Counted from the first letter of the stretch, positions 35,717 through 47,492 are shown. The stretch: 64,000 bases of DNA from Periconia sp. R9002 (GCA_023627715.1 JAMAHW010000023.1:1-64000); one strand, 5' to 3'. Made by a program: numbers and translations. Notes: a model not told the origin generated them from the sequence alone.

Positions 35717-36865
35717 ATGATTTTGCGAATATTGTTCTTGTCTCTAGTTCTTCAAGCTGTCCTCATTGAGGCTCAGCCAAAATACCATTATGTGCCCATC
35801 AAATACAAGAGTTGGTATTCGTCTTCATGGGCAACAATGGAAGAGGTTGCCAAACAATGTAAAGAGGAATTCGAAGGGTACTGGACGCTGACTGAGGTGC
35901 GACCTCCGTGGAGCCCGTGTGGCGCTGCGCAAAACTGCCTCCTCGACAATCTGGCGGAATACACCAAAGCAAACTACGCGACGGCCGCGATTCTGCTGGG
36001 TCTGCTACCGACCATGCTGGGTTTCGTGGGACCTGTCCTCTCGGACACGGCCATGCTCACAATACAAAGGCCTTTCCTCGCGACGCTGATTGTCATCGGC
36101 TCACCGGCCACCAGCCCCATTCCTCTTCTCAGTCACACTGTGGATGCCGAGCTTGGGAAACCGTCGGCCGTAATGCGGGCTGCGGGAAAGAAATACACGC
36201 CAAACAACAGTAAACGCCCTCGATGGGCTATGGCGCTGCTGGCCGCTTTCCAATATATCCTCGCGTTTGGCGCTGTTGCTAACACGATATACGTTGCAGT
36301 TCAGCTTGACTACAATTCAGTCATCGTCTGGCATTGCTCCTCTATCGGGTACCCCGTGGGCTGGGTCATGACAGCGTCCTTGATTCACTGGGTTTCTGCC
36401 GCAAGCCTCTGGTGCCGAGTGCGAATGAATAAAACGACCCGCGGCGCCCATAGGAGCGGAGATCGAGCCTCCATCTTCAGCAGGTCTTTGGCTTTCATGA
36501 AGCGATGGCTAGCCAGCGAGTTCATTCCAGGTTTCTTCCAACCTTTGCCTGAATGGATAGTCTGCACCGGCTCAACGACCATCGCCTCGAACCTCCTCTC
36601 ATGGCTCAGCTCCATCATGCTCCTCGTGCACTACGTGATTGGAACCCTTGTATTCTCGTCCTTCCTGTTCATAGGAACGTCAGATGCAAGCTACATCCTG
36701 TGCCGCCTCGTGGCGTCCGCTTTCATCTGTCGGCTGCTTTTGTGGCTGGAGCACGACAGTTTGTGCTTGCAATCGCACAACAGGAAAGAAGGGCATGGCT
36801 CCGATGATAACATCCATCTGGAGTCGCAGCCCTTGACGAGACCTGACCAGAAGCAAAGCTCGTAA
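35717..36865 (+). CDS. Fungal multi-span membrane protein, unknown function
   Basis: Single-exon gene of 382 residues. The first 19 residues (MILRILFLSLVLQAVLIEA) form a signal peptide. An extracellular domain of about 65 residues follows with three cysteines (Cys48, Cys68, Cys74) and many aromatics. Hydrophobic spans then lie near residues 88-108, 118-138, 170-196, 201-232, 287-319 and 325-344, so about six membrane passes. A basic loop (235-265) and a polar C-terminus with GHGSDD are cytoplasmic or lumenal. This layout, secretion signal plus short Cys-containing ectodomain plus several helices, is seen in poorly described filamentous-fungus protein families; I cannot name a function. The gene stands alone in a gene-poor tract. 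Confidence 0.8.
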   Translation: MILRILFLSLVLQAVLIEAQPKYHYVPIKYKSWYSSSWATMEEVAKQCKEEFEGYWTLTEVRPPWSPCGAAQNCLLDNLAEYTKANYATAAILLGLLPTMLGFVGPVLSDTAMLTIQRPFLATLIVIGSPATSPIPLLSHTVDAELGKPSAVMRAAGKKYTPNNSKRPRWAMALLAAFQYILAFGAVANTIYVAVQLDYNSVIVWHCSSIGYPVGWVMTASLIHWVSAASLWCRVRMNKTTRGAHRSGDRASIFSRSLAFMKRWLASEFIPGFFQPLPEWIVCTGSTTIASNLLSWLSSIMLLVHYVIGTLVFSSFLFIGTSDASYILCRLVASAFICRLLLWLEHDSLCLQSHNRKEGHGSDDNIHLESQPLTRPDQKQSS

Positions 36866-37600
36866 TGGAGAGGCATGTATCCTTCGGATGAGCACCTGGT
36901 TTTGGAGCTATATCCCCGGTCTTGACTGGGACGGAAACTTCGGCATATAAATGATGCAAGTGTCATATTAGATATCATTGCTGGCCAAAAGATCAGGCAG
37001 CCGCAGCCACGAGTAGCACGCTGCGTTTGCGAAATTGCATCATTCATTGTCTATTACGATGATACCCTCGCAGAAGAAATTAGAGTAACCGGGCATACGC
37101 GCAAAACTTCCTCGCCGTTCTGATATAGCACTGCACTCGTCTAAGTCCCTAATTTGGCCGCTCGCCTGCGGTCGGTAAATGTTACAGATCCTCGGCGGCA
37201 AAACAAGCCTACGCAAGCATTTCTGTACTGCCTCTCAGGAGCTGTGAATTTTAAAGTAAGCGACTGCTTGCAACCCGACTATTACATTTTCGAGAAGTAT
37301 ATTGACAGGTACGGTAAGATGAGTTTGATACTTTCGCCTACCAGCTATCGAAATAAAGTGGACCGCTTGTTCCGGAAAAAATAGGGCCTAGAGTTCCAAG
37401 ATAGCTTCCGCTTTGACATCTAGGGGGTTTTTAAAGATCTACGTTTGATTTTCTAATTTTTTTTTAAGATTTTATCGTTAGTTAAGACTAAAGAAGGCTG
37501 CAACCAGCTTCAGCTTAGTTTAACTCTTAATACCCGCATCGTCTTCCTTTACTGTTTCAAATCCTTCTGAATATGTTATAAATATCCTGTTCACTTAATT

Positions 37601-38073
37601 TTAGCGTCTTACTTCGTTGCTGGGACTGTTTGTCCTTACTAGCCATGGGAAGTAGGAAGCACATCGTAGGGGCGTTGCTCCCACATCCAGATTAGTTAGA
37701 ATTTTGAGTCTATAGCTATCATGTCCATACAGGACTGCTTTCCTCTTGGTACCAGTATCTGGTTCCTCCTCGAGAGATAGTTCAAGCACTTGACTTAGTC
37801 GGTCAACCTTTAGATTGATGCATACAGTTGTACGGTTTCTCAAATTAAGTATATTTTGAATTTGTTAAGTATTCGCTCCCTTACAACCTTGGGCCACTCA
37901 CCAAATGGCTCTCCACGACTTGCATGATAGAAACGAGCACTGTACCGCTTAGAAATGAAGAGGGTGTACTGAAGTCTCGTGCGCTCACATACGCGGCTAC
38001 AGCTGATGCGTAGAACAAAGGTCGACAGACTACGAAAACTATGCAGAGCCGCAGAGTCAATTCGGTGATTCAA
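37601..38073 (-). pseudogene. Possible decayed coding remnant
   Basis: Two open frames of 77 and 80 codons overlap by four bases on the minus strand and have protein-like sequence, separated by one stop and a frame change. There are no flanking repeats, start context or domain I recognise. It may be chance; it is listed because both frames look better than the surrounding background. Confidence 0.2.
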
Positions 38074-38679
38074 ATTGTTACGGCCCGCAAGCCATATCGG
38101 AATTTATCTAAGTCATTGGGCTTTTGCTTGGACGCGGGTGTTTTGAGTGGAATGTCGTAAGCTATCGAGAAATACTGCTTTGTTTAGTATGGGTGGACAA
38201 TTCCATCGCTCAATTTTTCAATTTATATCTTCGATGATAGTCTACATGGCTTCGTGATTTTTTTGCATATTGGACCATAGAGTCCCTTGCAGTCCAGTCT
38301 CGGTAGAGCATACGGAAAACAACTCGCTTCTACTTGAACCTCGAATGTTGTTCCAGAAAAGCAACGCTCTACCTGGCAATACAGCACGTCATTGATGCTA
38401 TATGGCACTTACTTTTATGCTGACCTGTGTAATCGGATTGTGTTGTTCACGGACTGGAATCGTGATGTGAGTCGGAGCCATACGTCATTGTCGCACGACT
38501 CCAATGACACCCTGGGGCATTTGATAGGAAGTCGAAGCCTTATTTCTTATCAAACAATCGGAGTGATGACACCCTGAGACGAATTGGGATTTACAGGACT
38601 TTCCAATTTCGCAACACGGTGAGGTGACTGGTCAGCTTTGAGCTTCGGCTCGGCAATTAAGGCCAGGTACCGACTTATT

Positions 38680-38708
38680 CGACAAAGCGACAAAGCGACA
38701 AAGCGACA
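38680..38708. repeat. Tandem octamer CGACAAAG
   Basis: Three complete copies of CGACAAAG followed by a partial copy. Short slippage array in intergenic DNA; no function inferred. Confidence 0.85.
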
Positions 38709-39356
38709 TGGTATATTGGCATCGAGGATCCTGAAGCACCACGTCAGACGGTAGCCAGGAACATCTATTTATCCCCCAGGGGATCGGCGTCTGTGAATGC
38801 TAGTGAGGTTTAGCGTGAATCTCCCTACGCCGCAACACCAGGTATTGAACTTGGCTACATCCCTGAGCTGCACTCCTGACTGGTAAGGCAGGGAGCAAAA
38901 ACGCAATTTCGAAAGGATTTCGAAAATGCCATGGTAATCGAGCGTTGAAGTGTAATCGGCAATGAAACATCCTTTGTGATTCTTGGGAGGCCCGTTGATG
39001 CTGCGGTCGGTTGGACGACGTCTTAATTGGGGATATAGTAAACGTCAAATATCGACATTGCTGTCCAGAGCCGCTCAAAGGAATTACATGGATTGAGTTT
39101 GGCTCCGCGGGACAAATCTGTATACTGCATTTCCATATTCGAAGAAATTGGCAAACGGTGAACTGGCAAAATGATATCATTAAGGCCGCAGTTCCAGGGA
39201 CACTGCGACAAACTGTTCTGCTTAAAGGGTCTTCTCGCCTGGCAAGTTGACAGCCCCTCATCCTTACCCACACCATTAACTATTCCCAGCTCTTTGAAAT
39301 CCTTGTTTCCGTGAGTCACATTTTCTTCTTAGCTGTCTCGTATCAAGATTTTTGCC

Positions 39357-41317
39357 ATGTCCGCCGAAAACATCGCCCCATCTCCTGACAACCATGGGAC
39401 GGGGACTCGAAGGACAGCGAACATCGATGAGACATATGCCCGTTATGAACGTTCTCCTTTCCGGAAGTACTCACTGAAGGCAAGCGAAGGAAACCAGGAC
39501 GGCATCAATCGTCAAAAGTCAAAAAATAGTCTCATGAACCGCTTCAGCTCTGTTCGTTCGAAGATGGGAAACAACAAGCAGGGCGGTGCCGACAGGTCTA
39601 AGAGTAGTCAGCGTCCAAGGCCCGACTACTCCTTGGCAGGGTACGTATAGTTAGACTCCAGGCTGAGTCCGAACATCATGAGGTGTAGCTTATTGATCTT
39701 TACTGACTGTGTCGTAGTCCCAGTGCGTGCAAAGAGCAAGATGATGACTACGACTCCGACGAGGGCTTCGGTCATTACGGAAGACGTCCACAGGCCACCA
39801 TTGGCTTGGGTAAGCCATTTCCAAGACAGAAGAGGGGTGGTCGGTGGAGGAAGCGTGACAGCGTGAAGAATCCTAAGGAGGCAGTAAAGGCATCGCGGGC
39901 AGAGAAAGGAAGCGATAGCGGGAAGCCCGAAGGGCAGGTGAATGTCATTCAGTCCTCCAATTCAGGCCGAAGCTTATATCTTCAGGTTGGTGGAGGCCCG
40001 GCGGGTCATTCCGGCTCCCCTGTGCGTGGACGTCCGGTCGGCGAGAGAGCTGGTGGGCCAGCAGGCCACGGTCGAGACCCCAACGACGAAGATGAGCATG
40101 GTAACAGCAACTGGATAGAGCAGGTTGCTGATGCGAATGGTCGTCATGATAGTGGCCAGAGCTTGGAAGAGGATGAGAACGAAGAGGACGAGGGCAAGAA
40201 AACGGCAGAGGACAAACAAGGCTTTGAACCCAACGTCTGGTTTGGCATCCGTCGCAAGTTCAGGGAACCGTTGGCCGAGTAAGTATCTTGTCTCCCTATC
40301 GTTATCGACTCTAACACTTTCAGGTGGCTCGGTACCATGGTTTCGGTCCTCATGGGAGTCTGCGCCAATTTGCAGATGAAGACATCGCAGGGTAAAGCGG
40401 GAACGTTCAGCCAGTCCGCTGCAATGTGGGGAGTGGGAACCATGATGGCCATCTATATTGCGGGTGGTATATCTGGTGCTCACTGTATGTTGTTTGATAA
40501 CTGGAGTTCTTCGTATCCCAGCTAATGCCGACTAGGCAATCCCATGGTGTCCATCAATCTTTCAGTCTTTCGTGGGTTTCCCGCTCGCAAAGCCTTCATC
40601 TACATCTGCGCCCAGATCCTTGGAGCTATCTGCGCCGTGTGGATCGCGTACGGCATCTACCACGATGCGATCTTGGTGAGTAGACTGTAACCTAAAACTG
40701 ATGCAACGAGTACTCATCATGGATAGGACTTTGATCCACAGAAAAAGTCTACGAGCGATGGAAGCGGCACTGCATTCTTCACTCTCCCCGCGCCATTTGC
40801 TACCCCACAAACCGCCTTCTGGACAGACTTCACATCAGCCGCTGTGATGAGTGGCACCGTTATGGCCATGGGAGACGATACCAACTCGCCCCCGGGCGCC
40901 GGCATGCATGCCTTCATTATCGCACTCATTGGATTCGCCATGGCCGCGTGTCTAGGTTATAACACCGGTCCACAGACCAACCCAGCCAAAGATCTCGCAA
41001 CTCGCTTCGTCCCCAACGTCGTCGGCTACGGCGGAAACATGTGGGCGCAGGGCTGGTGGGCGGAAGCTTGGGCAGCCGCCATTTTCGGGGGCTTGTTTGG
41101 GTGTTTCGTATACGATGTGGCCATCTTTGAAGGGCCAGAATCACCGATCAACTATCCACGCAAGAAGAGGGTACAGTCTAGACAGGGTAACAAGGCTAAG
41201 TGGCTCAAGACTGGATGGTTTGGGGTGGGCAAGAAGCACCGCGCTGAAGAGGACCTTGAGACTGGCAAAGTTGGCATTAACGAGAAGGACGCGGGCCACC
41301 AGATGGACGGCCACTGA
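39357..41317 (+). CDS. Aquaglyceroporin (MIP family) with long N-terminal extension
   Basis: Membrane channel for glycerol, water or small solutes. Five exons, 39357..39640, 39718..40278, 40324..40484, 40536..40675 and 40727..41317, give 578 residues; phases 2, 2, 1 and 0 all close. Residues 1-275 form a hydrophilic, Ser/Arg/Gly/Glu-rich cytoplasmic extension like that of yeast Yfl054-type channels. The channel begins at REPLAEWLGTMVSVLMGVC. The first pore motif is changed: GAHCNPMVSI with NPM at 337-339 instead of NPA. The second is NPAKDLATR (NPA 467-469), where Lys470 replaces the usual selectivity-filter Arg. A GHxxNP-like ISGAHC and six spans fit the family. The C-terminal tail has the basic RKKRVQSRQGNKAKW. 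The four introns are only 45-77 bp. Solute preference cannot be read from the sequence. Confidence 0.92.
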
Positions 41318-42513
41318 ACAACCAATTGAGGACTTGGATAACAATCATGACGCACACCAGGTTGAACATCGGCAATGCAAAGGAAGACTGCAAAACGTAA
41401 GCTTGACAACAGCAACAAAAACGCACCGGAAACTACAGAAACCGTACATAATGGAAGAACACGCAAGGTTGAACTGGATGATTGTAACAAAAGCGGAACA
41501 CAGATATTGTAATATACGCGACGAAGACATGAATATGTAATTATACCATTCAACTTAATGAAAAGCAACGATTCAAGTACAATATATCCAAGCACATGGT
41601 TCTCGGTGATCCTGACGTATTGCATACAATGAAGTGGAAGCAGGAGTCGTTTTTTCGCGGATTCCTCGACCCCGTAGAGCTTTTATTTCCTGCTACCAGA
41701 AATTCACTCAGTAACGAAAACTGGTCATGGTTTTTCTATTCTCTGCATGGAAGGGCGAAATGTAGTGGGGTCTATGCCCCGTTTTCATGAGATAAGTGGA
41801 GATTTCATGTCAAAGAGATGTCCATTTGCACGGGACGATACATGAATATATTGATCTATATAAATCTTAGCGAAAGAACGACACCATAGAGAAATAATGC
41901 TAAAGATTTGGTTTAAACGTATTCCTATGCAAGTTACGATTCAGACCCATCTCCTCCGCTTCACACTATTAGTCAATTGCGATTTAGTACACTAGTCTGA
42001 CCTCGGGGCGTCCCGACGAACAACCCTTCTATATCCACAACTCACTATCAATCACAAAGTTCCGTTTCCGATGCAGTTTATATGCGAAATTCCAATAGTT
42101 TCTTATGCAACCATGTTTCGAATCGTATCGCTATACTTGGCTAGGCATATGAATTCTCTACTCTGAAAATATCAACCGTTGGAGATGTGCGGGGAGTAAA
42201 GCGTCGTCTACTCCCTAGAGATGCATAGGTAAACAGGTATGAAACGCAGACATTTCTCTCATAGGTTAGCCGTAGCTTCATCGATCCACAAACGATCTTC
42301 GCGGAAGACAGGATGAAGATCCATTCGCATTCAATGTCAAACACGACCCCGCACGCGAACGCGTCTCAATGTACCAATGTTCCATCAACTTCCATCAACC
42401 CTCAGCCTACATAGATATAATATCTCCCCATTGCAACATCAATCGATCAATCCTTCCTCACCCACCCACCAATCCCCCTTAGAATAACAACCACGCAAGC
42501 ACACAATCCCAAA
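41318..42513. other. Intergenic, aquaglyceroporin 3' flank
   Basis: AT-rich 3' flank followed by the upstream region of the next gene, whose last 120 bases are C/T-rich (CTCACCCACCCACCAATCCCCC-like). The GGCGTCCCGACG stretch near 42007 weakly echoes the MITE core but has no inverted partner. No gene seen. Confidence 0.5.
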
Positions 42514-43140
42514 ATGCCAATGTACATGCAACCCGACGTCACGACGACGACCCGCGAGCAGTTCACCGACTTCTACACCAGCATGCCGGTCCCTCGTACC
42601 GCGACCGAAGAATACCGGAAGCTCTTCCTCGCGCACCAGCATTTAATGAAACTCCTCTGCGACCATCCAGCCATGAACCCGAATCGGCAGCAGAGGTATA
42701 ACACGCCTGCGAATTCCAAGAACAAGGTGTATTTCATGTGAGTATCTTCGTCGTCGTAGTGAAACGCCCTGCTTGATTGCATCAACACATCCCATCACAC
42801 AATGCCATCTGTAAACACTGCCGTATACACGATGAGAAAGGTGAGAAGAAAAGGGAAAACTGATACACCTACCATCCATCATAGGTGGGACTTCGTCGGG
42901 CGCACCCTAGCCCTCCTGACGGACCACACAGCCATCCCGCCCGCGAACCCAACCGCAGGCGGCAAGCTGTGGCGCAACGTCGTGCTGCGCGGCACCATGG
43001 CGCACTCGCTCATCGTGGACACGACGGGCCAGTTGGAGGAGATGAATCGCGAGACGGGGTATCATGACGATGAAGGGGTCGAGTTTAGCGAGGAGATTAA
43101 GAGACTGGCGCCGACGTTGGAGGGGGTTACGGTGGGTTAG
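42514..43140 (+). CDS. Hypothetical protein, two exons
   Basis: I do not recognise this protein. Exons 42514..42737 and 42885..43140 give 159 residues; the intron has a GTGAGT donor and CATAG acceptor and is phase 2, closing YFM-WDFVGRTLALL. There is no signal peptide or membrane span. The sequence looks like a folded soluble domain: two helices (EEYRKLFLAHQHLMKLLCDH, WDFVGRTLALLTDH) and a strand-rich part (GKLWRNVVLRGTMAHSLIVDT), with an acidic C-terminus. The reading phase across the intron and protein-like composition on both sides support a real gene. The start ATG follows CCCAAA and a C/T-rich leader. Confidence 0.75.
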
Positions 43141-46100
43141 GGAGGGGAATTTGGAAGGAGGGAGGTTTGTATTGTGTAGTTCACGTCGGCGGGATCGATG
43201 GGTGGTTCGGTCTATGTCACATCAATGCTTTCTCATGAAATCATCAGCAGCGAAAAATGTTCTTTAAAATGACAACCGGTATTCTCATACATCGCCCTTC
43301 CCCTTACTTACCATCTTCTCCCAACCCCACACAACCAAACCCGCAAAAAGCGACGTACATACACACTACGTCCGTATCAACGTCACATATAGGACCACAC
43401 CACACCACACCTATACACTTCGTCGAAATATTCAACTCCGACACCAAGAAACAACAACCAGGCCACCACCATCACCGCACTATTCTATACGCGGGCGTAC
43501 CGGTATGTGTGTACGTACGGACGTTTCAGTCGCGGATAGATGGACAGAAGCGACCTCCGATGTGGTTTGGGAGGCCGTAACCGGTGGTATGGGACACGGA
43601 GGACTGATGTTGGGTCGGATGGAGAAGGTGAAGAGGTGAGGTGAGGAGGGGATGGTGTGCCTTGTAGCATGGATGAGAGGGACATGTACGTGGAGGTAGG
43701 TAGGTGGGTTGGCTGCGGACGCGAGTTCAGGACATGTGCGATTGTATGATTATTGTTTATTAGAGTAGGATATATTCGTGAGGCTTATCAAAATGTAGAT
43801 ATAGATAATATCATCGTATAGCAATTAAACCACTTGCGGCATCAGCACGTTCCATAAATACTAGGTATATACCTGTATAATTGACGGGTGGAATCGGCGT
43901 CGGGGTTGTCTTCTCACGTGCGATGTGGTGTACGAATTCAAACGTCGAAGGGAATGGATTAGGTTAGGTGAGGTCAAGCTCTCAGGCCTCCCTCTTCTTC
44001 CTTTTACCAACTTCGATGCTACCCACCACATCAACGGAAATTGACTCAAGGCACGAGTCAAAGGGTTGCCTTTTTACCAGAGCTGATGACATTTACCTAT
44101 AAGTGGAATCCGTGCTAGCTGAGCTGATGGACTGCGCCACACGGTGTTGCTTCGTTTATTAATAGGGGCGAGGGTGGCACGGTTGTATACGGCAGGTGTT
44201 CGGTCCAATGATGTTTGTGCGGTGCTTACTTTATGCATTCCGTTTTTACATACTGTAGGGATGGGCTCGGTTGGACTGGAAAGCGGAGTGTCATTGGACG
44301 ACAGGTTTTTGTTTTTATTGTTGGGCCTGGATATGAGGTGATTCAAGAAGGACTTGGAGACAGGTCAAATGCACAACGAAAACGTCTGAGACGTGTTGTG
44401 ACGGGTTTTTTGAGTTTGGAGAACCACTACACGCAGCTAATAGGCGCGCGTAGGGGAGGACGTACGCCGCAGTGGACTGGACGAAACGAGACGGAGCTGC
44501 CAAATGGAAGTGTTGAGACATCGGAGCCTTTGCGGGCCAGCCAGAGCGGCCGACACAGGAGGTTGCCTGTTGAAATGGTAGTTTCTTTTTCTTGTGGTAG
44601 TGGAATGGAGGAAATGATGATGTAATGTGGTGACGAATGGTAGAGTAGGTTTGAAGGTTCTCCTGTGCTGGCACACCAGCCGCGCGTCATGGCACTCGTG
44701 GGAGCGGTGCCTGAAAGCAAGGAAAAACGTGACAAAGCCTTAAGAGAAGCGTGCGTGATGGCGATGGCGCCCCTGCATGGCCGTGTCGACACGCTCGCCC
44801 GCCCGCTCCACATGTGCCGAACCGTGGGAACTCAACAAGAACGGCCATGGCATCAGGACTCTGTCAACATGACAAAAGACTCTGTATGAGTTGAGAAAGT
44901 GCGGGAGTGGAGCCGAACATGACCGGGGGAGTAGAAAATGTCTGCAGCAGCCAGAGGGGGATGGTGAGGAGAAGCGCCCGACAAAGGTCCAGAACCGAGA
45001 GGTGGAGAATGGACAAGTCTAATCGCTATCGATAAGTGGATAAGAAAAAACCTGCACGCAGCGGGCCGGCGAGTGAAGAGACAGTGTTGGTTTGCATGTT
45101 CCCACTTTTCATTTCCAATGCATGGCGACGGCGTCATACTGTACAACGAAGCAGGTACGTACGTAGACCGACCAGATCAGATCAACTTAGCTACTGTACC
45201 TTTGTACGGGGACTACAGTAGTTACATACAAGCAGCTTGCTTGGTCGCTGCAACCCTACGTACCCACATCAGCCATCCACCGTGTACAGTAAGACGGCAG
45301 GCGACGGTGTGCCACTCGAGAGGAGGCTACGGCCCGGCTATCTTGCTGTTGTGGCCGAAGGATCGCATCGCATCGCAGCCAAACAAAACAAACGGCGAAG
45401 CGAAACAGGGTCGGCGAAACAAAAGTCGGCCACAGCAAAGTGAGTGGTATACGGTATGCCAGCGTCAGTCGTACCGTACCGTACCGTACAGCAACAGCAA
45501 ATACTACTGTACACGAGCACACCCACGTGTCAAGCGCTCCGCCTGTCCAGCGCCGTCAACGAATTCGGACTCGTCGTACTTTTTGTGCATGGTGAGAGGA
45601 GGCTGACGCGAGCTGGAAGTCTCTTCCCTGCCCGCTAGCTTTTAATAGGATAGCCTCACGTTGCCGTACCTGAAGATCCAGGCCCAGGATCGTCATGGTG
45701 GGAACAAGCACCGCGCTAACCCCCTTTCCACCCACTGAAACTGCAGGGGTAACCTCCATCACCCATCCACACTTCACCCTCCTCTGCGTCAAAATACCTG
45801 ATTCGGCGCCGGAGATGAGCTGCACTCGAGCGCATTCCCTCTCGGGCGGTGTTCATGTCCAAAGTGAGAAACAAAAAGAAGAAGAGCAAGTGGAAGACGA
45901 GTAACAGAGTTCTACTCCATGGTTTTTTTTTTTTTTTTGGCACACATTCGAGTCACTTCACGCCTGCTATTACATGGCCAACTTACTCATGTATACTCGA
46001 ACCAATCGCATCGCCAAACAATAACGTGCCATGCAGCAACGTTGCTAGCGCCCTGGACACGTTTTACTTACTTGATGAAAAAGGCCGTCGGCCAGCTGCA

Positions 46101-46631
46101 GAGGTTTCCTTAGGGCACCACCATCCGCATCCGCCGAAGCCTCAGGGGTCCCTTACCCTAGCCCGCATTTTCTGCCGGGAGCGCCCCGAGTGCGCCCAGA
46201 TGGTGCCCCGGCAGGGTACGACGGTGCTGTGCGCTGATCTGTGCCTGGCGCTAGTGCTCTCGCGGCCTCCGTCCCCTTCTGCCCAGTTCCCACTCTCTCT
46301 CTCTCCACTCTGTTTCCTTCTCCACCATCTCGCTCTTTACCCTACCTGCTATAAACACCCCCTCTGCCCTGCCCTCCTCCTGTCCACTCTTTACAGGCTT
46401 GAGGTCTATCGTTGTTCCTTTTCATTCCCTACCCACATTCATTCTCTTTGGAGATCCAGCATCTCTTCCAGTCTCTACGACTTCACCAAAACATCCACCG
46501 TCACTGACAACCCACTTTGCCCATCTTTGGCCACCCCTTCTTGAATTGCTAGTCGATTCATACCTACATATCCAACTTTTACCACACAGCTTTTCAGCAA
46601 TCCATCCAACAAAAACAACAACACCATCAAC
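43141..46631. other. Gene-poor 3.5-kb spacer
   Basis: No supportable gene. The frames at 44427..44813, 45073..45606 and 45849..46544 are long but have no domains, and their reverse or shifted frames are open too, typical of biased composition. GTACC tandem units occur at 45475-45492 and a run of 16 T at about 45922-45937. The last 370 bases are the promoter and C/T-rich leader of the beta-barrel gene. Confidence 0.5.
46350..46356 (+). promoter_or_regulatory. Candidate TATA box of the beta-barrel gene
   Basis: TATAAAC lies 276 bases before the start codon, followed by a strongly C/T-rich stretch (CCCCCTCTGCCCTGCCCTCC) and a long pyrimidine leader. This arrangement matches highly expressed fungal promoters. 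It is inferred from position and composition only. Confidence 0.4.
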
Positions 46632-47492
46632 ATGAAGACTTCCAGCATCGTCGCCTCTGTGCTCTTCGGCTCCATGGCCGCCGCCGCTCCCATGCTCAAC
46701 AAGCGCGCCTATGTCACCCACACTTCGACTCTGATCCAGACCGAGGTCACCTACACCACCGTCTACGCTGACGAGCCTGCTGCCAAGCCCTCTGCTTCGG
46801 CCGCCTTCTTCGAGAAGCAGTCTGGCAAGCCCGCCAACGCTCCCTCTTCGGCTCCCACCCAGGCCCCAGTTGCTACCGTCAAGCCCTCCTCGGCCGTGGC
46901 TCCAGTGCCCGTCCCGTCTTCTTCCAAGGTATCCACCCAGGCGCCTGCTCCTACCGTGGCTCCTCCCAAGCCTTCCACCCAGGCTCCCCCTCAAGCTCCC
47001 CCTCAACCCAGCACCACCCAGGCCCCTAAGCCCGTCACGCCTGCTCCTGCTCCCACCACATCTGCTGCTCCCGCTCCTGCTCCCGCTCCCTCATCCTCCA
47101 AGCCTGCTACCCCAGCCCCTTCTGCTCCCGCAGGCGGCAGCCCCAGCACCGGCGGCGATGTCCACAGCGGCGGATCCATGACCCTCAACCCCTTCAACGG
47201 TAACACTGGATCTTGCGGCAAGCCCATTGCCAACACCGACATGGTGGTTGCCCTCTCCGCCGACACCTACGGCCCATCCACCTACGACGTCGCGACCGGC
47301 AACCCTACCAGCAAGTGGTGCGGCATGAAGATCAACATCTCCTACAATGGCAAGACCGTCCCCGCCACCATCATGGACAAGTGCCCAGGCTGCTCTGCCA
47401 ACGGCCTCGACCTCTCTCCCTCTCTCTGGAAGGCCATCACTGGCACCGACGAAGGCTCCCGTCTCTACGGCATGACCTGGACCTCTGCTTAA
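46632..47492 (+). CDS. Secreted RlpA-like double-psi beta-barrel protein
   Basis: Secreted protein related to barwin/expansin domain 1 and kiwellin-like folds; 286 residues, single exon. A signal peptide (about residues 1-19, MKTSSIVASVLFGSMAAAA) is followed by a Kex2 site (LNKR, 22-25). Residues 45-180 form a Pro/Ala/Ser/Thr-rich, probably O-glycosylated linker. The double-psi beta-barrel occupies about 182-286 and keeps four cysteines (195, 230, 251, 254) and the typical end, TIMDKCPGCSANGLDLSPSLWKAI. No expansin C-terminal domain or cellulose-binding module is present. The ATG context (CAACATGAAG) and C-ending codon bias suggest high expression. A role in the cell wall, or in contact with a plant or other surface, is inference from the family. 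Confidence 0.93.
   Translation: MKTSSIVASVLFGSMAAAAPMLNKRAYVTHTSTLIQTEVTYTTVYADEPAAKPSASAAFFEKQSGKPANAPSSAPTQAPVATVKPSSAVAPVPVPSSSKVSTQAPAPTVAPPKPSTQAPPQAPPQPSTTQAPKPVTPAPAPTTSAAPAPAPAPSSSKPATPAPSAPAGGSPSTGGDVHSGGSMTLNPFNGNTGSCGKPIANTDMVVALSADTYGPSTYDVATGNPTSKWCGMKINISYNGKTVPATIMDKCPGCSANGLDLSPSLWKAITGTDEGSRLYGMTWTSA

Larger units (their letters stand above)
36866..39356. other. Gene-poor, AT-richer 2.5-kb tract
   Basis: By eye AT-rich, especially 37390-37620 with long T and A runs. Two abutting minus-strand frames, 37840..38073 and 37601..37843, read like a broken coding sequence (GEWPKVVRERILNKFK, then LKVDRLSQVLELSLEEEPDTG), but I cannot assign a family. An octamer tandem repeat lies at 38680-38708. 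The right end is the aquaglyceroporin upstream region. Confidence 0.45.

Noticed and set aside
42003..42025. GGCGTCCCGACG as a second copy of the MITE end
   Set aside because: Only about 10 bases match the core, there is no inverted partner within several hundred bases and no TA-flanked boundary.
45073..45606. Plus-strand frame of 177 codons in the 43-46 kb spacer
   Set aside because: No domain, no plausible start context, and overlapping frames on both strands are open; it looks like chance.
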